Under the pieces are notes generated by a model. That model saw nothing but the letters and a program-made list of their open reading frames with translations, was not told the DNA's origin and searched no databases. Of a stretch of 64,000 nucleotides of DNA, positions 10,841-22,127 are shown in pieces; within the stretch, counting starts at the first letter, position 1, and each line of letters begins with the position of its first letter. Both the position numbers and the translations under genes were made by a program. The DNA is taken from the NCBI GenBank assembly GCA_020746995.1, contig JAGPXD010000001.1, positions 5,580,001-5,644,000 of the forward strand, read 5' to 3'. The DNA comes from Plectosphaerella cucumerina. Lineage: Eukaryota > Ascomycota > Sordariomycetes > Glomerellales > Plectosphaerellaceae.

Positions 10841-13573
10841 ATGTCCGCCGCCGCCACAATGTCGCAACCTCCGTCAATTCCTCCCAGACCCAGTCGGAGT
10901 ACCGACAAGCCGAATCCCGGCGACTCCCAACCCAAGATTCCTCCTCGTCCCGTTAAGCGTTTCGACCGCTCCATCTCTCCTAACCCCAGTCGCTTCGCGC
11001 CCTCGCCTCTCAACGAGCCGACGTTTCCCAAGAGCCCTCGGGCCAGCCGCTTCGGCGCCAACATCACAGCCGAGGACCCCATCCAGCGCCCCGGCAGTGT
11101 GAATCTGCCCTCGCTCGGCGAGGAGGGCCACGAATATGCTGGCCTCCACGACCAGTACGTCGCCAAGGCTGCGTCGCCCCCTTCAAGTCCTGAACAGACT
11201 CGTCTGGTGGCCGAGGATCTCAAGCTCCATGCCCCCAAGCCCTCGGTTCCCGCCCAGACCTCGAAGCAGCGCGTTCAGGCTGTCACCAGGACCGACTCGG
11301 ACAAGGCTGCCTCGTATGGCATTGGCCGCCCCAGCAGCGAGGAGCTGCCCGACCGCACCAGCATCCGCAAGAAGCGGTCCAGCATGACCGGCATGTCCGA
11401 GACCGACAGCGTCATCATCGACGACGAAGAGCACGGCATCCCCGAGATCGGCCAGCGTGTCCCCATGAACCCTCACCTCGGTGACGTTCAGGCGCCCTCG
11501 CCCGCTCCCCACAACCTTGGTCCCGACAGCGGCGCGAGGTCGCAGACCCCCCGTCACCACAGCCGTAAGCACAGCGCTCGTGGCTTCGCTGAGCTGCCCC
11601 CGGGCAGCTACGGCCTCCACGGCCACGGCACCCCCCAGCCCACCGACAAGCTCGAGAAGGCCTGGTACCAGAAGCACCCCGACTCGTGGAAGAAGGAGTC
11701 GGCTGTTTCGCTCCACGACCGCCAGAACGACTTTGCCATGAGCAGCACTGAGCTCAACAAGATTGTTCGCGACACCCGCGAGGCCGGCCTCGTCGCCGCA
11801 GCCACGCACGCTGGCACCCCAAGCGAGGAGGTCGGCTACCAGGCCTCGGACGAGTACACTCAGCGCATCTCGTCCCGCCCCGGGTCCACTCAGCCTCGCT
11901 CCCCCGAGCTTCGCCGCGCCTCGCCTGCCGTCGCGGGTTCTGCCATCCAGGACGATGATGAGCACGTCATCCACGTGGATGCCTCGCACAACCGGAGCAG
12001 GAGCTTCCAGACCAACCCGAGTGTCGAGAACCTCGGTCACGAGGACGATTACTCGGCCCCCATTCTGGCCGAAGACGAAGTCGCCAAGGACCCTGGCCAC
12101 TGGAGCCTGCAGCCCGCCGTCGAACCCCCTACTGAGCGCCGCAGCAGCTTCCTCGATGGCGACCGCAGCCGCCCCACGAGCCGCCCCGGCAGCATCTACA
12201 ACTCCAACCTCGCCTCGACGCCACTGGAGGACGTCGAGGAGTACGAGCCCCTCTTCCCCGAGGAGGAGGAGAGGAAGAAGAAGGCCGAGGCCGAGGGCAA
12301 CACCTGGAAGCCGCGCCACAAGTTCCCCAGCAAGGACATCTGGGAAGACGCCCCCGACAGCGTCAACGCCACGGCCGTCGTGTCCAGCCCCGACCTGGGC
12401 GAGGACCTCCCCCGCCCCAAGCCCGTCGAGGACCGCCCCGAGACCCCTGCCCAGGCCTTTGCCAGGCTTCAGGAGGAGCTCGCGGAGAAGGAATCCCGCG
12501 AGTCAGAGAACTTCGCCCGCAACGGCCCCGCGTACCTGCCCCTTCAACAGGTCAGGTCTCACGAGCGACCCCGAGCCCAGAACCGCTTCCCCAGCCGCGA
12601 CATCTGGGAGGATACGCCCGAGAGTCTGATGCATGAGACGACCGTCAACTCTGAGCCCGGTGAGGAGGAGGAGGAGGAGCAAGAGGAGGATACCTCCGCC
12701 CAGCCCCAGATCCCAGCGCGCCCCCAGAAGAAGGCCTCGGTCGATAGGCCTGCCATCCCTGAGAGGCCCAAGCCCAGGCAGTCGTCGAGTGATGACGGCT
12801 CGCGCAGCAAGCCGGCCGTCGTCGACAAGCCCAAGCCCCAGATCCCGGCGCGCCCCACCAAGACGCTGCCTTCCGGTGTGGACTCGAAGGAGCAAGACGC
12901 TCTGCCTCGGCAGAAGCCGGCGGTGCCCGCGCGCCCGGCTGGTAGCAAGATCCAGGCGCTGCAGGCTGGCTTCATGTCGGACCTTAACAAGAGGCTGCAG
13001 TTGGGGCCGCAAGCACCTAAGAAGGAGGAGCCCCCTGCGGCGGACACCATCGAGGAGAAGGAGCAGAAGCCTCTGGCGGACGCGAGAAAGGGTCGTGCCC
13101 GGGGTCCCCAGCGCCGTGCGCCCGCGGCCAGGAGTCCGGCGCCGGTCAAGGAGCTCAAGTCCGGTGCACCGGTTTTGAGCTTCTCGCCTCTCCGGACGTG
13201 CTGGAGTATCGACGACAGCGGTGTTTTGGAGATTGACAACGGCGACAAGCCTGCACCCAAGGAGGAGACGAAGGAGGTTGTTCCCGAAGTCGAGGCGGAA
13301 CCCGAGACGGCGCCCCAGACGGCACCGGAAGAGAAGGCGGAGCCTACAGTGGCGCAACCCACGGCCGAGCCGGAACCCGCAGAGGCGGCGCAGCTCGAGA
13401 AGGCACCCTCGATACCGCTCGAGTCGGAGCCCCGCCAGGAAGCGCCTGCCGAAGAGGTGAAGACCCTTGCGAGCAACCTCGCGGGGGAGCCGATCCTCGA
13501 GGCCAAGCTGGATGAGAGTAAGGACGTGGTGGAACCTGTCAGTGTCGAGGCCACTGGCGGAGAGAAGGCCTAG
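10841..13573 (+). CDS. AIM21: Aim21-like actin-patch protein
   Basis: A single exon of 910 residues, mostly disordered and rich in proline, serine and charged residues. It begins with SH3-ligand sequences (IPPRPSRS, IPPRPVKR), and similar PxxP motifs (IPARP, VPARP) recur in the C-terminal half. Two near-identical FPSKDIWEDAP / FPSRDIWEDTP motifs lie at about 494 and 582. A conserved segment LSFSPLRTCW lies near 780, followed by an acidic glutamate-rich tail. In yeast, Aim21 works at cortical actin patches with SH3 proteins and capping protein. Assignment rests on this layout and motif style. A second in-frame ATG at 10859 (MSQPPSIPPRPSRS) is an equally good start. No introns. Confidence 0.72.
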   Translation: MSAAATMSQPPSIPPRPSRSTDKPNPGDSQPKIPPRPVKRFDRSISPNPSRFAPSPLNEPTFPKSPRASRFGANITAEDPIQRPGSVNLPSLGEEGHEYAGLHDQYVAKAASPPSSPEQTRLVAEDLKLHAPKPSVPAQTSKQRVQAVTRTDSDKAASYGIGRPSSEELPDRTSIRKKRSSMTGMSETDSVIIDDEEHGIPEIGQRVPMNPHLGDVQAPSPAPHNLGPDSGARSQTPRHHSRKHSARGFAELPPGSYGLHGHGTPQPTDKLEKAWYQKHPDSWKKESAVSLHDRQNDFAMSSTELNKIVRDTREAGLVAAATHAGTPSEEVGYQASDEYTQRISSRPGSTQPRSPELRRASPAVAGSAIQDDDEHVIHVDASHNRSRSFQTNPSVENLGHEDDYSAPILAEDEVAKDPGHWSLQPAVEPPTERRSSFLDGDRSRPTSRPGSIYNSNLASTPLEDVEEYEPLFPEEEERKKKAEAEGNTWKPRHKFPSKDIWEDAPDSVNATAVVSSPDLGEDLPRPKPVEDRPETPAQAFARLQEELAEKESRESENFARNGPAYLPLQQVRSHERPRAQNRFPSRDIWEDTPESLMHETTVNSEPGEEEEEEQEEDTSAQPQIPARPQKKASVDRPAIPERPKPRQSSSDDGSRSKPAVVDKPKPQIPARPTKTLPSGVDSKEQDALPRQKPAVPARPAGSKIQALQAGFMSDLNKRLQLGPQAPKKEEPPAADTIEEKEQKPLADARKGRARGPQRRAPAARSPAPVKELKSGAPVLSFSPLRTCWSIDDSGVLEIDNGDKPAPKEETKEVVPEVEAEPETAPQTAPEEKAEPTVAQPTAEPEPAEAAQLEKAPSIPLESEPRQEAPAEEVKTLASNLAGEPILEAKLDESKDVVEPVSVEATGGEKA

Positions 13574-14523
13574 AAGATGGACATGCAGTTGGCAGGGTAG
13601 TTGATTTTCTCTTTCTTCACAGCGTGGCTTTTCACGAGACGGACGCGGCATTGGACCGGTGCACCGAAAACACAGACACACAACATTCAGGCTAGAATGA
13701 CAGCAGCTTTGCTTGTTAGGTAGTTGCAGTTGCAGTATATACTGTTTGAGCGCTCATTCAATTTGTCCAAGTGATGCTGGATGTGACCCTGCACTGCCGT
13801 GAGAATGCGACTGACTTGGCGGTGACGTTCGGATGCAGAGCCTGTTACCAATTGGCGGCATTTCATTGGCTCAAACGAGGACCACTTGCTCGGCTTCTTC
13901 CACAGTCCCTCTGCTCGGGTCCAAGCATCTGATTGCGCCTCGGGAAAGACCGTCCGCATTGGATTGAGCTGCACGCAGGCCGTGAGCCACGGCACACTCC
14001 GGTTTCTCTCGGCTATTGTCTCCGACCTCCAGCAAGCATTCGAATCACTGACGTATGAGATTGACGGGGACTGATTGATCTCTGCTGTGCTCTGCCCCGC
14101 CTATACTTTTGCTTTCTCTGCATCCATCCACCTCGAACCACCCTTGTCCATTTGCTGCCCGCTACGCTCGGCCTGCGAAACCCTTGAGCCGACGAAATCC
14201 ACCTCCTCGTGCTTCGGCGAAACACTCGACTCCCCGCCCCGAGGTCATCGTACTTGAAGAAGACGAGACGAAACGGCGGCCTTGAACATTCTTCATTTTC
14301 CCAATTCAAAGTGTAGAAGCTGCGGCGAGACCCCTTCGACACCCTCGACTTGTCCAATTCCCAAAACAGAGCTTGGCGGGAGCTGTGCATCCGGTGGCTC
14401 GGCAAAAATAATCCTCGACAAGTTGTGCTGGGTGACGGGACCGACTGACCCACCTCGAATCGAAGAGCTTCCCTTCCCTCGAACTCTTTTCCTCTTACAC
14501 ACACCACACATCACAACGCAGCA
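13574..14523. other. intergenic
   Basis: Holds the 3' region of the Aim21-like gene and the promoter and leader of the ETF oxidoreductase gene. The last 100 bases are pyrimidine-rich and lead into CACACCACACATCACAACG, a typical fungal 5' leader. No gene seen. Confidence 0.4.
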
Positions 14524-16533
14524 ATGTCTTCGACACCGCTCGCACGCGGCCTGCAGCGCGGCACGCGCTCCGTGGCGAGGTGGCGACCTGCGCGTGCCGT
14601 GCGGCCGTGCCTGGCGACGGCTACGAGACCGACGACAGGACTCGCCCTCCCACGGTGCGCCGTTGCCGTCTCCGCGCCGCTGAGGACCTTTGCGACGACG
14701 CGGGCAGTGCGCTCTGCCGAGACGGAGGAGGAGTCTTTTGACCCGGCCAGCATCGAGCGCGAGTCGGACGAGGTTGATGTGTGCATCATTGGCGGCGGTA
14801 GGTTCCCACGGATTTCCTTCGAAGCACGTCGCCCGCTGACTTCTTCTGCCAGGCCCTGCCGGTCTCAGCGCCGCCATTCGCCTGAAGCAGCTCGCCAACG
14901 AGGCGGGCAACGAAGACTTCCGCGTCCTCCTCCTCGAGAAGGCCGGCGAGATTGGCGCACACATCCTCTCTGGCGCCGTGATCCAGCCGACGTCGATCAA
15001 CGAGCTCATCCCCGACTGGCTCGACGAGGATAACCCTTCGCGCTTCGAGCACGCCACCCCCGCAGGAGAGGACCGCATGCGGTTCCTGACCAAGAACAAA
15101 TCCGTGTGGCTGCCGACGCCGCCGCAGATGAATAACCACGGCAACTACATCGTGTCCCTCAACCAGTTCACAAAGTGGCTTGGCGAGCGGGCTGAGGAGC
15201 TCGGCGTTGAGGTGTACCCGGGCTTCGCTGCCAGCGAGGTACTTTACCACGCCGACGGCAGCGTCAAGGGCGTCGCCACCAATGACGTCGGCATCGGTCG
15301 CGACGGCAAGCCCCGTGACACGTTTGAGCGCGGCATGGAGTTCCATGCCCGCGTCACCCTCTTCGGCGAGGGGTGCCACGGCAGTTTGACCAAGAAGGTG
15401 ATTAAGAAGTTCGACCTGCGCCGCGACTGCCAGCCGCAGACGTACGCCCTGGGCCTGAAGGAGGTGTGGGAGATCCCGCCCGAGAAGTTCAAGAGCGGCC
15501 AGATCACGCACTCGCTCGGCTACCCGCTCGACAAGGACACGTACGGCGGCGGGTGGATGTACCACTTTGGCGACAACCTCGTCAGCGTCGGCCTCGTGGT
15601 GGCGCTCGACTACCAGAACCCGTGGCTGTCGCCGTACGGCGAGTTCCAAAAGTACAAGCAGCACCCGCTGTACCGCGAGGTGCTCGAGGGCGGCAAGTGC
15701 CTGTCGTACGGTGCGCGCGTGCTCAGCGAGGGCGGGTTCCAGTCGATCCCCAAGTGCGCGTTCCCCGGCGGCGCGCTCATCGGCGACTCGGCCGGTTTCG
15801 TCAACCTGCCCAAGATCAAGGGCACGCACAACGCCATGAAGTCGGGCATGCTCGCGGCCGAGGCGGCGTACGAGGCGCTGGGCTCTGGCGCGGAGGAGGG
15901 CGAGGCCGGCACGGTGTTCCTGTACGGCTACGAGGACGCGCTGCGGGCGTCGCCCATCTGGAAAGAGCTCAAGGAGGTGCGCAACTTCCGGCCGTCGTTC
16001 CACACGCCGCTGGGTCTGTACGGCGGCCTGGCCTACTGCGGTCTCGAGGCGTACGCGCTCAAGGGCCGGGTGCCGTGGACGCTGAGCCACAAGACGATGG
16101 ACCACGCGGCGACAAAGGCGGCCGACGCGTGTCCCAAGATTGTCTACGACAAGCCGGACGGCAAGGTCTCGTTTGACATCCTCACGAGCGTCAGCCGCAC
16201 GGGCACGAACCACGAGGAGGACCAGCCGGTGCACCTGCAGGTCGAGGACTGGGACAAGCACGCGGCGGAGACGTGGCCAAAGTTCAAGGGCGTGGAGAAC
16301 CGCTTCTGTCCGGCCGGGGTGTACGAGTACGTCGAGGACGAGACCAAGGAGCTGGGCGTGCGGTTCCAGATCAACTCGCAAAAGTGAGTGACTCTTTACC
16401 TTGGAGCGGAGTGTAAGTGCTGACCTTTCCTAGCTGCATCCACTGCAAGACGTGCGATATCAAGGCGCCGAACCAGGATATCAACTGGCAGGTGCCGCAG
16501 GGCGGCGAGGGCCCCAAGTATTACATGACCTAG
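14524..16533 (+). CDS. CIR2: electron transfer flavoprotein-ubiquinone oxidoreductase, mitochondrial
   Basis: Three exons: 14524-14797, 14853-16383 and 16434-16533, giving 634 residues. The first 65 residues are rich in arginine and alanine, as in a mitochondrial targeting peptide. The FAD-binding GGGPAG at about 90-95 spans intron 1. The middle matches the ubiquinone-binding and substrate region of ETF-QO (GGKCLSYGARVLSEGG, GDSAGFVNLPKIKGTH). The C-terminal 4Fe-4S ligands are Cys577 plus Cys603, Cys606 and Cys609 in CIHCKTC; the last three come from the short third exon. The enzyme passes electrons from ETF (fatty-acid and amino-acid oxidation) to ubiquinone at the inner membrane. Length is usual for the family. 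The symbol is that of the yeast homologue. Confidence 0.95.
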
Positions 16534-17402
16534 GGGGGTTGCGGATGTAGAGGAGGATATATATCGGATGTAGGAGAGCGAGCAATTGTAGATGATATGG
16601 AGGCCAGGGACTGGTACAGCAAAAGAAACACGGCGTTGAACCGGACGGGACGGAACGGATCTCCGTCTATGCTGTGTTTGTTACTCGTTTTAGGAGGCGT
16701 AAACACGCACGGCCTAGAATGCCGATCTTGTTGAAGAAGAAGAAGAAGAAGAAGTTTTATTGAAGAAAAAAACGAGAGAGTGGAAGTTGCGACCATGGAT
16801 CTATGGCATCTGAGGCGGAAGGAAGTGCCCGGACGTTCCTGCCTCGGTGGTTACCAGTTGAGGGGCACGAAAGCCACTGAGGCAATGAGGCTTGACATGC
16901 GAGAAAACTTGTCAGCTGTACACAAGAAAGGCATCTACACAATTCAACTCCATCACAAGTCGATCCGCGATGTCGACAAACACCACCCCTGACAAAATCC
17001 CCAAAGACCGCTCGGCACGCCATCTCGCGGCTGGATTGCCCAATGCCGCTCCAATCCGCCGTTATCGGGGTCGCATCGGACGCGCGCGTGGGGGGCGAAC
17101 TACCGCCCAGTCCAGTCCATCACGCCGATCTTGGGTTCTTCGGCACCCCGTTTCCGAAAACACTTCCCCCGGATTTACATCGACTTTTGCTGATGATGTC
17201 CAGGCCCTTTCCCCTCCATTGAAACCTCTCCTCCTCCACATCCAGCAGTCAGTTGAGAGAAAGCGAGGCCGCGTAATGCTCACTGCTCTACCATCGCCAC
17301 AAGCCCAAGCCCAGACCGCCACCTCGTCGACGCGCTTCTCACATATACGCACACGGCCCTCTCGCTCCCCGCCCCAACAACTAACTGAGCTACCGTCTTC
17401 GA
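16534..17402. other. intergenic with a GAA microsatellite
   Basis: Contains the 3' region of the ETF oxidoreductase gene, a GAA repeat at 16733-16754, and the leader of the following transporter. Open frames on both strands show no domain. Confidence 0.4.
16733..16754 (+). repeat. (GAA)n microsatellite
   Basis: About seven consecutive GAA units downstream of the ETF oxidoreductase stop codon, in noncoding DNA. Confidence 0.85.
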
Positions 17403-19397
17403 ATGGGCAGCCCCGGCCCCACGTATAACTCCGTCGAGCCCTCGGCCTCAGACGACCATCATGATCGTCTCTCTCTCGAAGCAGTCCCAGCTCCGGCAGG
17501 CGACGCAGACATGATCGGACCTTCCGCCCCAGTAGGACCCGTCTCCCGGCGCCCTCGCCGGAACTCGGTGTCGAGCACAACCTCCGTCGACGACCCGTAC
17601 TCGGAACCAACGCCACCCCCTTCCGCTGCCGCCGAGAAACCCAGGACGACCGCAAAATGGGCAGACCTCCCCCGCAAGGACCAGCTTCTCGTCATCACCC
17701 TCGCCCGTCTCAGCGAACCCCTGGTCCAAACCTCGCTGCAGGCCTACATGTTCTACCAGCTCCGCTGGTTCGACCCCTCACTCCCCGACGCTGCCATCTC
17801 CGCCCAGGCCGGCATCCTTCATGCCTCCTTCACAGCTGCCCAGTTCATCACCGCCCTCGTCTGGGGCCGTCTTGCAGACTCACCCCTCGTCGGCCGCAAG
17901 ACCGTCATCCTCGTCGGGCTTGGGGGGACATGCGTCTCGAGCCTCGGCTTCGCCTTCTCCACTACTTTTGCTCAGGCCCTTACGTTCCGCCTGCTCGGAG
18001 GCATCACGAACGGCAATGTCGGGGTTATGCGCACCATGATCAGCGAGATTATCCGGGAGAAGCGTTTCCAGTCCCGCGCCTTCCTGCTGCTGCCCATGAC
18101 CTTTAATGTAGGCGTCATTATCGGGCCAGTCCTGGGAGGTGTCCTGAGCGATCCCGCTGGCAGCTACCCAGACATGTTTGGGCATGTGGACTTTTTCAAA
18201 AAGTACCCCTACGCGGCGCCGAACCTCGTCAGCGCTTTGTTTCTCTTCTGTGCTGCTTTGGCCATCTGGTTCGGTCTTGAGGAGGTGAGTCCCTTCCCGT
18301 GTTTGAGCATGATAGACACCTACTGACACGTTCAGACCCTCGATAGCCTCCGGGATAGAGGCCCGGACCTTGGAGCCCGCGTTGGTAGTGCCCTCGCTCG
18401 CCTCTTCCGCGCTCTGAACGCCCGCCTCCGAGGTGTCCGCAACACTGGCGGCTACCACCCGGTTTCCGGGGATCATAGCGACCAGCACTCAATGAGCGAC
18501 ACGGCCGACTCTGGTGTCGAAATCAGCGACTTCTCCCCCCGGGCGAGCTCTGAGGGCAGCCGCAAACGACACCGGGGCCCACGCTACACCCAGCGCCTCC
18601 CCTTCCGCCGTGTCCTGACCCCCAACGTCATCTTCACCTTCATCTCGCACTTCCTCTTGGCCTTCCACCTCGGCTCCTTCAATTCACTCTGGTTCATCTT
18701 CCTCTCCACACCGGTATACAACCCCGCCACCGCACCTCCGCATCACAAGCCCAGGCTTCCCTTCCACTTCACCGGCGGCCTTGGCCTACCGCCGCCCCTC
18801 GTCGGTACTGCCATGGCCATTATCGGCGTCATCGGCATCAACCTCCAAATCTTCCTCTACCCCCGCATCTCTGCCCGCCTCGGCACCGTCGGCTCCTTCC
18901 GCCTGTTCCTCGCCTGCTTCCCCCTCGTTTACCTCCTCGTTCCCTTCCTATCCGTCGTGCCATCTTCACCCTCTGCTCCACCGCCGGAACCCAAGTCCGG
19001 CCCACTCATCTGGGCCGCCATCACCGCCGTCTTATTCCTCCAAGTCGCCGGCCGTACTTTTGCCCTCCCGGGCCAGACCATCCTCGTCAACAACTGCACC
19101 CCGCACCCGAGCGTGCTGGGCACCATCCACGGCCTCGGGCAAAGCGTCAGCTCCGCCGCGCGGACCATCGGACCCATGCTGGGCGGTTGGCTGTACGGCA
19201 TTGGCCTTACGCGTGGTGTCGTCGGCGGCGTCTGGTGGGGGCTGGCATGTGTAGCTGTTCTGGGGCTCGTGGCCAGCTGGTTTGTCCGAGAGGGCGACGG
19301 CCATGAGATATGGCTGGAGGGGGACGACGAGGAGGAGCGTCTGGGAGGAGAAGAGATGGATGAGGAGGGAGCCCGGCGGAGGCATACGCGGGCATGA
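17403..19397 (+). CDS. major facilitator superfamily transporter (YCR023C/ZIFL-like)
   Basis: Two exons, 17403-18284 and 18336-19397, giving 647 residues. A disordered serine/proline-rich N-terminus of about 95 residues precedes WADLPRKDQLLVITLARLSEP, the start of the first membrane segment. The MFS loop 2-3 motif is seen as GRLADSPLVGRK. About twelve membrane segments follow, split by a long cytosolic loop (about 295-385) rich in Arg, Ser and Asp. The C-terminal tail is acidic. The layout resembles the fungal YCR023C group, related to plant ZIFL and bacterial tetracycline exporters, usually at vacuolar or plasma membranes. Substrate unknown. The intron lies at the junction of the N-half and the loop. 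Confidence 0.85.
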
Positions 19398-19536
19398 TTT
19401 ATGAAAAAACCAGACACAGATACCCCATGGATAGACTCGCATGAGTAGACAGCTAGATCAAAATTGTTTTTTTGAGTAGAACGTAAATCCCTGAATTCAT
19501 TCCCATCTAACGCCTTGCCATGCATCCTTTTGGTAC

Positions 19537-21090
19537 CTACACCATATCCCTCGGCGCCTGTACCGGCCCCATATCCGTCGTCGACACACCAGCCCTCTCC
19601 TTCGGCCGCCCGCCCATATCGCCCATAGGAATCTGCGCACCTTGCGGGTACAGATTCCGCGACTGATACGCAGGCGGGTTCGCGTACGACGGCGCCTCGA
19701 ACCCAGGCCCCGACGCCGCCCCAACCCGCTGCCTCCATGGCTCGGCATGATGCGCAGCCATAGCATGACCGCCGTTAAAGGGGCCAGTACCATCATCACC
19801 GCTGTCACCTTTGATCTTGCGGATCCAGCGCTTGCCGAAGATGAGGACCAGCGCGAGGCCGACGACTGCGATGACGAGGCCGGTGAGGATGTAGTTGTAG
19901 AAGCCATTTAGAGCAAACTTGAAACCACTGGGCTGTGTTAACTTCGTTTGGGAAGGAGGGGGAAATGCACGCACAGGAAAGCGTTGACGATGCCCATGAG
20001 CATGATACCCCGGCCGAGCCAGCGGTGCGGGATGGCGAGCTTTGTAGGCTGCTTGGTCTGCTTCCACTGTCTGTGGTGGAGGAAGCCGATGACGAATTGG
20101 GCAAGGAAGAATATGAGGATGATGATTCCAAAGATCTGGTGCGGGCTGCGGAACTTTCGGGACTGTACGGAGTGTCAGCTTTCATCGATCAGATATCCGG
20201 GGGAAAACGTACGCGTTGGAAGTTCGGGCTCGTGGCCATGCCCAGCCCAGCACCGACGAGGAACAGCAGCAGAGCCAGGACCTGATTCATGGCGTGCAGC
20301 CTCGCCCAGTGGCCGAGCTGGATCATCAGGGCGCCTGCGGGGAGCATACCGATGAAGACGACGACCATGGAGGCGGCGTGAAAGGTCGACTTCCACTCCC
20401 GGCGGTAGTTCCCCGCCGCGCCCGCGACTGCCCCTTCGGTCCGCGCCGACCTCGTCAGGACGGGTGCACCGGTTGAGTTCCCCGTGCGTGCGAGGTCGAG
20501 GCGGAAGCTGCCGAATTCGCGGTGCATCGGGAGCCAGGCGTCAGGCTGATCGGAGCGTAGGGCCTCGCGGGGGCCGAGGGCGTAGATTGCGTCCTGGGCC
20601 TTGCTGGCCGGCTCTAGGGCGCCGCCGGCCCAGGAGAGGCATCCCTTCGTGCAACGCGCTGAGAGGGTCATGTATGAGCCGTCGAGGCCGGTGCCATTGA
20701 GGGCTTCGAGTTGTAGGCCGGGGAGGTAGGCGGGTTCGAAGGTGCCGGTGGCGAGGCGTGGGGAGAAGATGACGTTTTCGCTCACGGCGTCCTCGTAGAT
20801 CATGAGGATCAGGGAGCCGGCCATGGAGGCGGAGCCAAGACCGACAGCGCCCCAGGCGCGAGAGCGGTGGACACGGAGGGTGAAGTAGAGGGCTTCCTCG
20901 TCTGCGGGAGTGATGATGCCGAAGGCGAGTTGGCCATCGACGGCGACAAATGTTGACTGAGTCTGGTTTGTCTGGGCCGCAGCGGTGGTGAAGAGACCTG
21001 GATATGTCAGTGTCATGGTTGGAAGTCCTGGAGGAGGGTTGACGTACAAGCAGCGGCGGCAAGTACCGCGCCGAATCTTGAGAAGAGCAT
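19537..21090 (-). CDS. secreted-domain DOMON plus cytochrome b561 membrane protein
   Basis: Four exons: 21048-21090, 20213-20997, 19975-20162 and 19537-19927, giving 468 residues. Exon 1 plus the start of exon 2 form a signal peptide (MLFSRFGAVLAAAACLFTTA). An extracellular DOMON-type haem domain (about 20-210) follows, like the cytochrome part of cellobiose dehydrogenase. Five membrane segments make a b561 unit. Four histidines sit in haem-ligand positions (FHAASM, LHAMNQ, PHQIFG, PHRWLG). The cytosolic tail is proline/tyrosine rich. Such fusions are thought to carry electrons across a membrane; donor and acceptor are not known here. Introns have GTACGT, GTACGT and GTGCGT donors; the third intron's acceptor (CCCAG) is set by the frame. 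Confidence 0.85.
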
Positions 21091-22127
21091 GCCGATGGGC
21101 GGTAGTTAGAACTGTTCTAAAGTTTTCGAGATTATGAAGATGGCTTTGAGTCAGAAATATGAAGTGTTTGGTAGACGTCCTGTCGTTACTATGTCGCCTC
21201 CAGAGTCATGTGAGTAAAGCTTCCAGCGCTCTACAATCGTCGATGAACCATCCCCTCAGCCCTGCTGCTCGAGCCGCATCTTTATGAATCTCCAGATCTC
21301 AAAGAACCCAACGCGCCCAGGCAGGCCGCGCCGCCATTTCATCCATTTTTAGCAGGCTCGCAGACCACAGGTAGGACGAGCCCTGACAGCGGCCAATGAT
21401 GGACACTCTCTGGTGCCGACGCCGAACTCCCAAGCCCAAGCGGCCGGGGTCGATGGGCCGCCAAATCGGGCGTCTCGCGGGGAGGCTCTGACTCTGGCGC
21501 GTGGGCGGCTGCGCGTCGATGGACGCGCAAGCTTGTGTGTCTGCCGTGTCGGGGTGTGATGCCGGGCGCTTCGAGGGGACATGGTTCCGTCTTGGGGGTG
21601 AGGTCAACACCATCCTTAGGGTTGTGATTGGCTGACCCCTGAGTGCGCTCCTGGCGGGGGCGCTTCCGGGACCAGCGCATCGACATGGAGACATAGTATG
21701 ACAGGCTGTCTGTTCTCTTGGTGAGTGGTGGTCTTGGACTGATGTACATAGTTTGATTCGAAAGTGTGAGGATGACCTTTGCACGGTCTGGTGGACTACC
21801 ATCTCTTGAATCATACACGTCGCAGTGAGGTACCTCAAATACAGCCATTGCTTCTCGGAAAGGGCGTGAGTGGCGCCGCTGTGACCACATCTGGCGATCC
21901 TTTGAAGTTGCGTGGGCACTGATTTCTCCAACAAGCTTTGTAGACAATTCAACAGAATTCGGCACACTCAGATAGCGAGAGCAGATTCAGCGGTCAACCG
22001 ACGGCTATATTTTGTAGGTATATGATGTAGATCAGGTAAGGACTGGATGAGCCGAAAACAGCTCTAATTTCAAATGCAGGGCCTTGGACAATCTGGGGGC
22101 CACATATCACTCATCCGTAGGAACAGC
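21091..22127. other. intergenic
   Basis: Promoter region of the b561 gene and 3' region of the inositol phosphate synthase gene. Minus-strand ORFs of 208-222 codons overlap in different frames and have no domain. I see no gene here. Confidence 0.4.

Noticed and set aside
14786..16381. 531-codon minus-strand ORF
   Set aside because: Antisense to the ETF-ubiquinone oxidoreductase gene; arginine/leucine/valine-rich composition only.
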